In this document: positions 54,820 to 64,000 of the stretch, piece by piece
Layout of the letters: each line of letters starts with the position of its first letter
How positions within the stretch are numbered: the first letter of the stretch is position 1
Source of the DNA: Mermis nigrescens
Taxonomy: Eukaryota > Nematoda > Enoplea > Mermithida > Mermithidae
Length of the DNA: 64,000 nucleotides
Assembly (NCBI GenBank): GCA_036768485.1
Contig: JAVLUZ010000154.1
Coordinates: 6,988,512-7,052,511, forward strand
Direction: 5' to 3'
Position numbers and translations under genes: made by a program
Notes under the pieces: generated by a model
The model's database searches: none
Seen by the model: the letters and a program-made list of their open reading frames with translations, nothing else
What the model was told of the DNA's origin: nothing

Positions 54820-55278
54820 CAGTGGTGGATCTAGGATTTTCTGACAGCGGAGACGGCGGAACCCAAAATGTTCTCAGAATATCAAAATTGTCCAGAAATC
54901 GAATATTACTGGTTTTTTTGCTGTCATTTGATAGGAAGAATTATATCTGATGCAAACAAAGTAAAAAGTATCGAAATTTCTCGATTTTCCTATTAAAAAA
55001 TTGCAAAAATTAATACAGAAATCGAAGCAAAAAACACAAGAAATCATGGTTAGGAGCTATAAAATCATTGTTCTGTCCAAAATCAACTCTTCTGACAGCA
55101 TAAATTTAATTTATTTAGAGCGCTATGACGGTCAATATATGTCATTAATGGCTAAAAACTTCAAAAATTGTGATAAAAATGTCTAAAATCATAAAAATGC
55201 ACATTCTATTGTTCATGCACCCAAATATTTTTTGACAGCAGGGGAGGCGGCCCCTCGCCTCCTCTACATCCGCCAGTG
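54820..55278. mobile_element. MITE with CAGTGGTGGATCTAGG ends
   Basis: The left end CAGTGGTGGATCTAGGATTT and right end CTACATCCGCCAGTG are imperfect inverses, with G-rich subterminal sequence (GGAGACGGCGG, GGGGAGGCGG). This terminus is widespread in hAT MITEs and related to the copy at 11427. Flanking octamers do not match. Confidence 0.65.
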
Positions 55279-56431
55279 CCCCGTAGGGTCAAAGTCGATT
55301 ATTTTTAGGGAAAAATAATGGAAAAAAGGGTTCAGAAACGGAAACATTCAGAACCTTTCGGAAAGTTGGCAAAAATTGACTAGCAATAGCTGAATTATGA
55401 CAGTTTTTTTTTGTTATTTTAGCTTTTATCGAGTCATGCTGTGCTCATCGCTTACTGAGAATCTATATTGCTCGTTCAAAAGCATTTTTCCTTGGCAAAT
55501 GCAGCAGACGCTCTGATGTGCTGTGAATTTTCCAGGCATATGTGCCAGAGATACCAACCATGCATATGTATCCTCAGCCTCACATCATATTCTATGCAAC
55601 ATTTTTGTTAAGGCATAAGTTTGTCTCAGGCAGTTTTCACTTCTGACTTTGCATATGCGCGTTTTTTACTCGTGTTCTGAGCTTTCAGTTTAAGTGTGAA
55701 TGATTGTCTACAATTGACTTTCATTTTTATAAGAGATTAAAATACTTGTGAATATTTGTGATGTGATGTATTTGCCAATTAAAATCATTTCTGATTTTTT
55801 ATTCTTTTGCAATGAAATCACTATTTTTTGGTTTGAAACAAAGATTTTAAGGCAGGTACAAAGATTCCTGGGAACATCTTTGATCAACATAAAAATAATT
55901 TCTGAGACAAATTCTGAACAATTTTAAAGTTGTTTTAAGAATTTAAAAGAGAAAATTTAAATAAATTTGATCACTTCGCGCCGACTGTAACTCAAAACGG
56001 CTTTTCTGATCTTGAGAGGGGCATTTGTAGAGCTTCGATCCTAGTTATTAGCCAACAGTTTTTTAACATCACACTAATAAATTTGTATTTGTAATAATGA
56101 GTGTGGTGGCTTCTGGCAAAATTTTATTAATGTTAAAGATTTCTAACGTACTTCCTTAGTGCAAAAATTTTGAAAAGAATTTTTGTCAAAAATTACTTGT
56201 AGTTATTATCTATTTTAACCCAAGCGCGCACTTTAAACACTCCATAATGAATCTTTGTGGAAGCTAAAGCATGCATTTATATGTTTTGTAGCATTATGTG
56301 TTATAAGAGAGAAAGCTAAATTGAATTTCAGTCTATCAAACATTAACATGGCTCTTTTTATTTACTCCTTCCCTCCTTCAAATATAATATGTCAATTATT
56401 CTTCAAATTTATGTTCATTTGCGCTTTGCAG
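55279..56431. other. AT-rich, no supported gene
   Basis: No conserved coding. The ORF from 56255 upstream of the exon at 56432 is low-complexity and most likely intron or leader of the BEN-like gene. Confidence 0.35.
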
Positions 56432-56597
56432 CTCTTAATTGCAATTTCTTGCTTAGTCAAGTATTTAAATGGCGACGAGGAAGTAGTCACAAACAAACAA
56501 ATTATGCACTATCAATCACTCGATCTGACCGTTGGCCTACCGATTAGCGTTAAGTACAAACAGGTTTACTATGAAGCTGCTATCTTTGCCATATATG
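56432..56597 (+). CDS. BEN-like gene, exon with N-terminal segment
   Basis: The acceptor is GCGCTTTGCAG and the donor is ATATATG|GTAAGC. It encodes SCLVKYLNGDEEVVTNKQI and GLPISVKYKQVYYEAAIFAI. The KYLxGDEEVV..VKYxxxYYEAxI pattern is like the N-terminal modules of BEN-domain proteins. It ends in phase 1. Confidence 0.5.
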
Positions 56598-56843
56598 GTA
56601 AGCTTAGTTCAATAACAATACTTGTCGTTCAATCACATGTCAATGTTTGCACTGTACAATTTTTCTTTTTATATTAAACACAATGAGTCATAAACGAATC
56701 GCTCTTTGGATCCTTATGTCATTAAGCTTTGCCAACAATGCAATTCGCTTTTTTTAAAATCTTTTATCTATGTAGCACTGGCTATTTATTTGTAATAATG
56801 CCAATGCCGACCTGACGTGCACATGGATGTGAGGGTTCCAGAC

Positions 56844-57074
56844 CATATGTGGGCAGCAAGAAAATTCTGGGGAGGCAAGATTTTTCAAAGGTCAAAAAAT
56901 GGCCTTAAAAATGGTGTTATGGCAAAAAACACAATTTTTCGACGTTTCTCATTGAGGACTATCCATTGGCATCAAAAAATTGCGAAAAAAAAGAGAAAAA
57001 TTCAAAAATTGAATTCTGAGGGGGTTTCTTGGGGTGCATACTCCCCAAACCCCTCCCCCCAACGCCCAGGTGTG
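56844..57074. mobile_element. MITE family A, TSD TTCCAGAC
   Basis: Perfect 8-bp TSD at 56836-56843 and 57075-57082. Lies in intron 1 of the BEN-like gene. Confidence 0.96.
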
Positions 57075-58131
57075 TTCCAGACCCCCAGAATGGAAAAATA
57101 TGAAATGTAGTATGATGAGGCAAAAGAAAACCAAAAGTGGGTGAAAAATTACATTTTTTCCCGCATAAGTTTTCAAAAGTGATCAGAAATTGTGGAAACA
57201 ACCTCTTAGACTGCTGTGCTGACTCCATCGGCCCCCATTCTATGTAAATTTGCACTGCTAGAGTGTAACAAAAGTTTATGCGACTGCTAATAATAAAATA
57301 AGAATGAACTTATTTATGACTGAATTTCACCATAAATTTGTGAGTCCTAGAATTTTTCTGCGAGCTTTTTTTGTATGGGTACAAATAGTTCTGAATTATT
57401 CTCATGGGAAAAATTAAACATTAGATATATCTGTGATTTGATTTAATTTTATTAATTTTATTTAATTATAAATTTTAACTATATCTGTAATTTTATTTAA
57501 TTTTATTAAATTTTATTAAATTAAGTATATCTGTGATTTAATTTAATTTTATTAATTTTTGATCTCTTTTAATGTTTTGTCGAACAATTCATATCATTCA
57601 ACAATCGAAAGAATGGAAAATGTTATGAATATTTATTACTTAGTCAAAAATATAAATATGCTTAAATATACTTAATTTTTTTTAAATTAAGAAAAAATAT
57701 TGAGGTTCATGCCCAAACTTATGTGAAACACACTACAGTAAGCTTCAAAAACGAAGTGGATGGTGGAAGGACAAATCAGAAATTCACAGTTATGAGTTCT
57801 ACGCACGTATACTTGTTTCTGTTCATGAGAATCTTACAAAATTTACAATTTTTTTTACTCAGTACAGTCGATCTATAACATAAGATGACATAAACCACCC
57901 AGTCGTCATAAGGATAAAGAGTTTGTGGCATACGCATGTTTGTGATCCGTTAAATATCTCAGTTTTGGTGAAACTAAAATCATGATCTCTCAAAACTTGT
58001 GCTAAATCGTAATTTAAAATTTATGACCGTAATGATGATCGTCAAATCGCTATATTCTACTCAGCAGTTCTTGTAAAAACAGTGCGTGTTAGCATAGCAC
58101 TGTCTTTGTATAATTTATTATTTAAATTTAG
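57075..58131. other. Intron of BEN-like gene, AT-rich
   Basis: 57430-57560 has repeated ATCTGTGATTTAATTTAATT and TTTATTAATTTTATTTAATT blocks. No transposon ends or coding were recognised otherwise. Confidence 0.35.
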
Positions 58132-58573
58132 AAAGCACGGATCCACAGAGTGATAACGATTCTGCTGAAATCGGCAACAAATGTCAAAATTCGTGTGAAA
58201 GTTTTGAAAATAACAATAATTGTGCTTCGAATTATGCCATGCAGCCTGAATTACAGTAGCCTATTTCTAATGAAAACGCTGAAAAATTAATTGAACAAAA
58301 CCAGAAAATCATCAAACGCTTTGACAAATTTTTTGTTCAGAATAATCAGTTGGAGCAGAGCCTGAAGAAGACCATCGATTGCAATAATGCCTTAGCTAGT
58401 ACACAGCACATTTTGCTGCAAAAAATATCTCTCATAGAGAAGAATGTTAACAGGACTGTGTCGCTCTCTACTGGGACAGCTGTTCTTGGTCAAAAGTGCA
58501 GGTCGTTGTTGAAAGTATCCACTCAGTGATAAATCGTCATTATGAAAAGTTTCGCGCGGGATTACAACATGAG
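58132..58573 (+). CDS. BEN-like gene, coiled-coil exon
   Basis: The acceptor is TTAAATTTAG. The phase-1 frame reads ESTDPQSDNDSAEIGNKCQN, meets TAG at 58257, then ENAEKLIEQNQKIIKRFDKF and SLKKTIDCNNALASTQHILL, a heptad-rich helix. After a frame change near 58493 it reads VVVESIHSVINRHYEKFRAG to a GAG|GTATAT donor at 58574. Confidence 0.5.
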
Positions 58574-58975
58574 GTATATATAAATTCCATCCAAACAAGT
58601 GTCTTGAGCAGAGCCCTGCACGGGCCGGGCCTCGCCCCGCAGGCCCGCACGGGCTTTTTGTGGGGCGGGTCACATGGATGGCGGGGCAGGCTTTATTTTC
58701 TAAAAATTTTGGCGGGGCAGGGCGGGCCTTTCTTTTTTTTAATTTTTGTTGTGCAAAAGGATATGTGCACAAAATTGATTTCCATGCACAAGGTTTTGCA
58801 AAATAGATTATAGTTCTAAGTGATTCTCTGCTGCTCTTTGAATAAATACTTGATGAAATAGAAAACACATGGGGGCTGTTAAAATAATACAAATTCAAAT
58901 AATCCAGCTTTACCATGCATAAGCTTACATATATGTATATAGGTAGGCAGGTACCTACATATAGGTACACACTAC

Positions 58976-59857
58976 TAGTGTTGTAAAAGATATCTTTATC
59001 TTTATCTTTTTAGCAAGATAAAGATAAAGATATCTTTATCTTTATCTTGACAATTTTTTTATCTTTATCTTTATCTTTTGGAAAAATCACAGGCTATCTT
59101 TATCTTTATCTTTATCTTTTTGATAGGAATTTATCTTGCAAAAAAGATAAAGTATGTACACAAGTTAGCATGTAATCCAAAATGCAGCTTTGACGTGAAA
59201 TACATTTGACGCATTCAAGTTTTATTGTAATACAAGGAAAGAAAGGAAAAAGATTGTTTAAACCCTATGGCATGCGGCCCAAACTAATGCCTGTATACCA
59301 ATCTAAGTTAGCGGGAGTGATACCAATCTGAGCAGGAGTACTACTACTAGCACCCACGTTAATCTAAGTCCAAGCCTAGGAAACGTAGAGAAGTTTGAAA
59401 AATCAATAACTGTTGCGACCATACTTTGTGCAGGCGCACAGAGCAGTGTTTTGATGGTTGTGAAAAGAAAGAAGTGACTTGCTGTCTGCCAGTAGTAGTA
59501 GTAGTAGTAGTACATGGGTCAGTCAGATACCACGGGTAAACCCTCAAACCTACATTTAAGTGTGCTAATACCCATCACATCTTTGATCTCAGGTGTAAAA
59601 ATTAGGGCATTAAGTTGGCTGCTTTACATCACCCACTCTCGTTTATTGCACTTCACAAACATCATTCTCCTGAGTCCAGGCGACCATATTTACATATGTA
59701 CACTTTATCTTTATCTTTATCTTTTTGGTTTCTATATCTTGAAAATTATCTTTATCTTTATATTTCATAATTTTTTATCTTTATCTTCTAGATTTTAAAT
59801 TTTTAATTTTATCTTTATCTTTTATCTTGCGAAAAATCCTTATCTTTTACAACACTA
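58976..59857. mobile_element. hAT MITE with GATAAA arrays (copy 2), TSD CACACTAC
   Basis: Perfect 8-bp TSD at 58968-58975 and 59858-59865. Opposite orientation to the copy at 52437-53348, with the same centre (reverse complement) and (TAG)n at about 59492. The sister hAT at 35110 shows the empty site GTACACGCTACGTC. Confidence 0.96.
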
Positions 59858-60051
59858 CACACTACGTCCTTACATAAGGTAGACTATCACCTATAGGATT
59901 TGAGTAATGGTGAGCATTGGGATCTGGGTTGTCCCCTGGGATCCAGCAGAACCTCAAAATTTATTTTCTTGTGCTAGTTTTGACGATTTCGCCCCATCAG
60001 ACCCCTCAAAATTCGAGCAATCAGCAGTGCAAGATTATGCCTTTTGCAGCT

Positions 60052-60083
60052 TACCTACATACCTACCTACCTACCTACCTACC
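60052..60083. repeat. (TACC)n microsatellite
   Basis: About eight TACC/TACA units inside GC-rich hAT copy 2. Copy 1 has only about three at 35310-35325. Confidence 0.9.
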
Positions 60084-60388
60084 AGAATAACATCATTGTT
60101 GTTCCAATAAAGTCTATTGCTGTAAGACATTAGCTCTTATTCAATTTTCAAAATCGCATTCCAATCTTTACATTGAGGATTTTGTATCACTCATTGTCTA
60201 GTACTCTATCTTCTTGCATTCTGGCTCTTTTTCGACCAGAAATGGATACATAGAGTACATGAAAAAATTTTGTGGGGTGGGGCGGGGCGGGCCTAATTTT
60301 TGTAATATTACTGGCGGGGCGGGTCTAAGGAGCTGGGCGGGGCGGGTGGGTTGAAAAATTTCGGCCTGTGCAGGGCTCTGGTCTTGAG

Positions 60389-61630
60389 GCATATTTTTGT
60401 GTTAGAGAAGGTATGCGGGTTAGGGAAACATGAATATCGCATGAGTTTAGGGTCCAAAAATTTTCAAAAGTCAAAAAAGCTCTAAAAAGAAAATTTGTGG
60501 AACATAGCATTTTTCGGTCGTGCGAAAGAATTTTGGGAAGTTTCTTGCACGGTTCAAAGAGGCCCGTGCAAAAATCTAATTTTGAAGAAAATTTTCAATT
60601 TTCATTCTTTTGACCTTCATTTTCTTTTATTTTGTAAAAAATTTTCCATTCTTCCATTGCACAGGCAAGGGTCAGGAACCTACCACACCCCTGCACGTGC
60701 ATATCTGGCTCTGACCACATGCTGGCTTCATGCCCAAAGACCCCCAGGAATCTGGTAGACACATAAAGTGATAAACTCCAGAATAGAATTTTTGGCATGT
60801 TTTTCTGAAATTTTGTCGTCTTACGACACCGACCCCCACAATTTGGCTGCTGCCTATGTATGTATAATTAGGACCATAAATGCAAGGGATGACCGATCTG
60901 GAGAGTCAGCCGGTCTGAGGGGTCAAAAATTGAGCTTTTTTGCATCAAAAGTACCTCAAAAACTGGTATAAGCGCAAACGTAGCATTAAAACTTTGTTAC
61001 TAAATTGTTTCTTGTCAATTTGAAGAACTTTTGAGGGAAATTAACAATTTTCATCCATTTTTTGGCGTTCATTATGCCTCATTTCCCCACAAAATTTTCC
61101 ATTCTTCATTCTGGGGTCAGGCGGGACTCCTACATTCCCCTCTTTAGAGGTCTAGAGGGTTCAGAAGTTGGAAAAACGAGATTTTATTTTTAGTATTATT
61201 TTTGGAAATTTTTCACAATTTCTGGAGCCCATTTGGTCCAGATCCCCACGGCTATGCGTGGTTGTATTGTGACCAAATATGCACGTGGATGATTGGGGAG
61301 ACTAGAAACTCCCCAGAATCGTGAAATGAAAAAGTTTCTGGAAAAATTAGGCAAAATTAAGGCCGAAAATAGCTGCAAATTGGGTAAGTCCCCCAGGGGA
61401 AGCTTGTTCTCTCCAGGCTAAGTCTTTTTGTCATGCATTTATGACACGTGTACATTTAATATTAGTATTCCGTTTGCTGTTTTGCATGAATAAAAATGTT
61501 ATTCTGAACACTAGGTACTATTATTATTTAAATTAATTTTTATTAATAATTATTTTTATTAATCCTGAATGATTATTGCCGTGAATTATTTATTCAATAA
61601 ATTTGTTCATTATTTATCCTTTATCTTTAG
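60389..61630. other. Rest of BEN-like intron 2, no gene
   Basis: AT-rich with decayed repeat-like blocks (AAAATTTTCCATTCTTCATT near 60645 and 61090). Short ORFs without content. Confidence 0.35.
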
Positions 61631-61787
61631 TGGTCTGTTGTGGAAGCGGATTCAGATGATCTTACATCAATATCGATTAATCAGGATATGGAAACTCCAT
61701 CTAGAAAGAAACGATGTGAAGAAAAAACTGTGAGGTACACTTGCCAACTATTTCGCCTCAGGTTGGCAAATCAGCAGTGGCAAGAAG
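61631..61787 (+). CDS. BEN-like gene, acidic linker exon
   Basis: The acceptor is TTATCTTTAG and the donor CAAGAAG|GTGATG. The frame reads VEADSDDLTSISINQDM then SRKKRCEEKTVRYTCQLFR, acidic followed by a basic possible nuclear-localisation stretch. Phase 0 in, phase 1 out. Confidence 0.45.
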
Positions 61788-63162
61788 GTGATGCATGCAT
61801 CCATTCCATTTCGTTTATATTTATGTTTGGTACAAAACAGTGCTTAACTGTGTAAGTGTAACTGAAAGGGAAGCCCTTCGTAAAAAATATTTGGACGCTG
61901 TAACAAATATTTGTTTTTGATGATTTTAGCCATTTTTGTCAGGATTTTTCTAATATCCTCGCACTTCGCGCTAGGCTATCGTGATTACTTCTTGGCGCTT
62001 GTTTCATTTTTAGCACCAATTTAGCCTTTTGTTCCATAGAAAACCTACAAAAACTCTTAAAATTTTATAATTTTTTTGCACGCAAAGTCTTTTTGCCTTT
62101 CAAAACACGACAAAAACTAATATTTTTAGCATACTGAACGGATTTTTTGGAAAATATCAGACGCTTTTGGGAAATCTCAAATTCTGCCCCGCCCCCTTTT
62201 CTGGATGTTTTCGACTGATTTGTGCGGTAAAATAATGCAAAACTCAACATGCTGATAAATAGTTTTTTGATTTGTAGACGTTAATAAATAAATACATGTA
62301 CATATTTAAATACTATGTATAAATGCAATTATTTTAAGGAAATATTAAAATCTGAATATAAGTGTTTCAATAAATATTCAAATGCTGATATAAATATTGA
62401 AAAATATATCTTTTAAAAATATTAATATAAAAATTTAAGAAAAAAATATAAATGTTGTCAATAAGTGAGTCTCAATAAAGCAATGGCTCATGAATCGCGC
62501 CTTTTTTGTTTTATGGTCACTAAAAATGACTAAAAATAGCATTCTGGGAGGGGTGTCTATGGGGGTTTTTCAACTTCTGGGGGAAACCCCCGAACCCTCC
62601 CACGGCTATGTGTGGTGTCATTTCACTTGACTATTTTAATCATCATTTTTTTATTCCGCGCATTCTGTTCAAACTATTTGTGATTTAACTTTGCATTGCA
62701 CTTCTTCGGAAAAATCTGAGTTTTACGTTTCTGTCTCTAACCTCATATGTACCAATATTTCCTCAGACAAAGCAGAAAATATTGGAAATTTAACTACTAA
62801 TGTAAAATTTGCTAAAACGTTAAGCCGCTCCCAGTTAGCGCCTCTCTGTATTCGCGTATGTAGCTATTAAAATTCAGACGTCAGTCAAAATTTATTGCTC
62901 AGGAACCATAAAATTTTTGAGAAACATTTTTTGCTAAGCAATAATTCAAAAAATTTATTGAACTTGATCTGCCAGTAGCACTACTTTTTCTAATAGTTGA
63001 ATGAATCTGTAAATGAGGACTACAAATATAAAAATGTAGCAAAAGTAAGCGAAAAAATCTTAAAAAGATTAATTACCATTATGATAATGTTTTACTAATT
63101 AACGCAGTGGTGCTTACAATACGTACCTACCAATTTTGAATCAACTAATATTTAAATTTCAG
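61788..63162. other. BEN-like intron 3 with degraded MITE
   Basis: 62540-62622 is the G-rich tail of a MITE-family-A-like copy (GGGTTTTTCAACTTCTGGGG..CCCACGGCTATGTGTGG). No central block survives. The rest is AT-rich with no coding signal. Confidence 0.45.
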
Positions 63163-63535
63163 CCACCAGTTATCTGAGTGACTTGCTAACGCCAATTTTG
63201 TCATTAATCCAGAAAGTCCCGAGGAGATTTTATTTGGTTTCCAACAGGATGGCAAAAACGATTTCAAAATGCCAGTCAACAAATACGTATCAATAGCTTC
63301 GATCAAAAAGCCATACGCCTTCATCAAAAAGTTATTATTGAAGATGGTATCTCGCAAAGAACTAAAATCTTATAGCTGGGGTGGTACAAAGGATGCATAT
63401 GGGAATATGCTGAAAAAATCACTTTGCGTGGTGGACTTTATGCAAGCTATAATGCGCCAAACAGAAATGCAATTTCCAGACTTTGTCATGGCTGATTCGA
63501 TTAGACGATGCATTTCAACGTTCTGTAGCGGATAA
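63163..63535 (+). CDS. BEN-like gene, C-terminal BEN-domain exon
   Basis: The acceptor is AATTTCAG. The frame from about 63179 reads NPESPEEILFGFQQDG, VNKYVSIASIKKPYAFIKKL, LLKMVSRKELKSYSWGGTKD, LCVVDFMQAIMRQTEMQFPD and ADSIRRCISTFCSG to TAA at 63533. The order (helix, ..SREEL..S..G.., then ..AI...FP....S.IRR.I..C) matches the BEN fold. Confidence 0.6.
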
Positions 63536-64000
63536 TCGAATTATTGAACAATATAAAAAAGTCGATGCTTGATATTCTCAGCACTCCAATCACTGTTTAT
63601 TGTTAAATTGATGTTTGTTTGCAGCCTGTTTCTGCGCTTCTTCTGTTCATTTAAGGATATTGCCAAGGGATGGCGTGGCGCAGGGGGGCTTGATCCACTC
63701 CTCCACCCAAAATTGAATCAGGAACTTTAATGGAATAAAAATATAAAAGAATATACATTCATAATTAAATTATCAGATTAGTATGTTTTGTTCACTTTTT
63801 CTACGTTTTTACATGCAGGTAATTATTATTTAATTTTTTGAAAACAATCATTTAGAAAGTGCCTTTTTCTTCAAAATAAAAACAATTCATATGACCCTAA
63901 ACTATGGTAAGATGGGTACGTATTTGAAAAATACTAAAATGAATTCTTCAAGTCTGCACTGAGTGACCGACCCTGATGGTTAGTGCAAAAGAGCTTGCCA
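63536..64000. other. Downstream of BEN-like gene, no gene seen
   Basis: AATAAA-like signals (for example GAATAAAAAT near 63732) could end the transcript. Nothing else recognised before the window edge. Confidence 0.3.

Larger units (their letters stand above)
58619..60380. mobile_element. GC-rich hAT element, ends CAGAGCCCTG (copy 2)
   Basis: Perfect 8-bp TSD GTCTTGAG at 58611-58618 and 60381-60388. Same ends, GGGGCGGG arrays and 58740-58930 interior as copy 1, but without that copy's three insertions. A GATAAA-array hAT MITE sits inside. Lies in intron 2 of the BEN-like gene. Confidence 0.95.
56432..63535 (+). pseudogene. BEN-domain-like gene, four exons, damaged
   Basis: Exons at about 56432-56597, 58132-58573, 61631-61787 and 63163-63535 share strand, splice signals and protein character. 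There is an N-terminal segment, a coiled-coil middle, an acidic linker and a C-terminal BEN-like fold. BEN domains bind DNA or chromatin partners in animal nuclear proteins. Phases agree for intron 1 (phase 1) and intron 2 (phase 0). Lesions are TAG at 58257, a frame change near 58493, and a shift plus TGA near 63176. It is probably a host gene or a recent pseudocopy with introns. All three introns hold TE debris. The start exon is uncertain. Confidence 0.55.

Overview
The window is AT-rich nuclear DNA from an animal, most likely an invertebrate. The evidence is spliced genes with GT..AG introns, a BEN-domain-like gene, and a dense nested load of animal-type transposons: hAT, Tc1/mariner, piggyBac, Merlin-like, Ty3/gypsy and Polinton/Maverick. 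There is no operon, prokaryotic promoter or phage architecture. I cannot name the species. Most coding sequence here belongs to transposons and much of it is broken. Layout: 0-3.1 kb holds a fold-back element with a 59-bp tandem repeat, an inverted pair of decayed gene fragments and a 1.1-kb TA-flanked mariner-like MITE. 3.6-11.9 kb is a four-exon hAT transposase gene (BED finger, RNase-H-like core, hATC). Its reading phases match across all three introns, the introns are packed with MITEs, and one frameshift lies in an A8 run. 12-14 kb is a cluster of MITEs. 15.0-27.8 kb is a decayed but recognisable Polinton, with every recognisable gene on the minus strand: protein-primed DNA polymerase B, a small membrane protein, two Cys-rich proteins, integrase with chromodomain, packaging ATPase, three small virion-type proteins, double-jelly-roll major capsid protein, adenain-like protease and penton-like minor capsid protein. 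After the penton gene comes an unexpected broken gene that reads as a divergent TATA-binding protein (TBP). Most Polinton genes carry TATATAAG or a near variant about 20-60 nt upstream of the ATG. Together these suggest an element that carried its own TATA-recognition factor. 28.3-39.2 kb is a minus-strand Ty3/gypsy retroelement (gag, protease, RT, RNase H, integrase) without visible LTRs. It is riddled with later insertions, including a 2.25-kb GC-rich hAT inserted just after the protease DTG motif; that hAT itself contains three further elements. 39.8-43.1 and 44.9-47.5 kb are AT-rich with little to report. 43.1-44.9 kb is a complete hAT with perfect TSD and a broken transposase. 48.4-50.2 kb is an internally rearranged hAT. 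50.3-51.2 kb is a Merlin-like element. 52.1-54.6 kb is a DDE-type transposase-like pseudogene split by a hAT MITE. 56.4-63.5 kb holds exons of a plus-strand BEN-domain-like gene with TE-filled introns. One MITE family (about 220-280 bp, ends CAYACSTGGGC, 8-bp TSDs) occurs more than 20 times and acts as a clock for the nested insertions.
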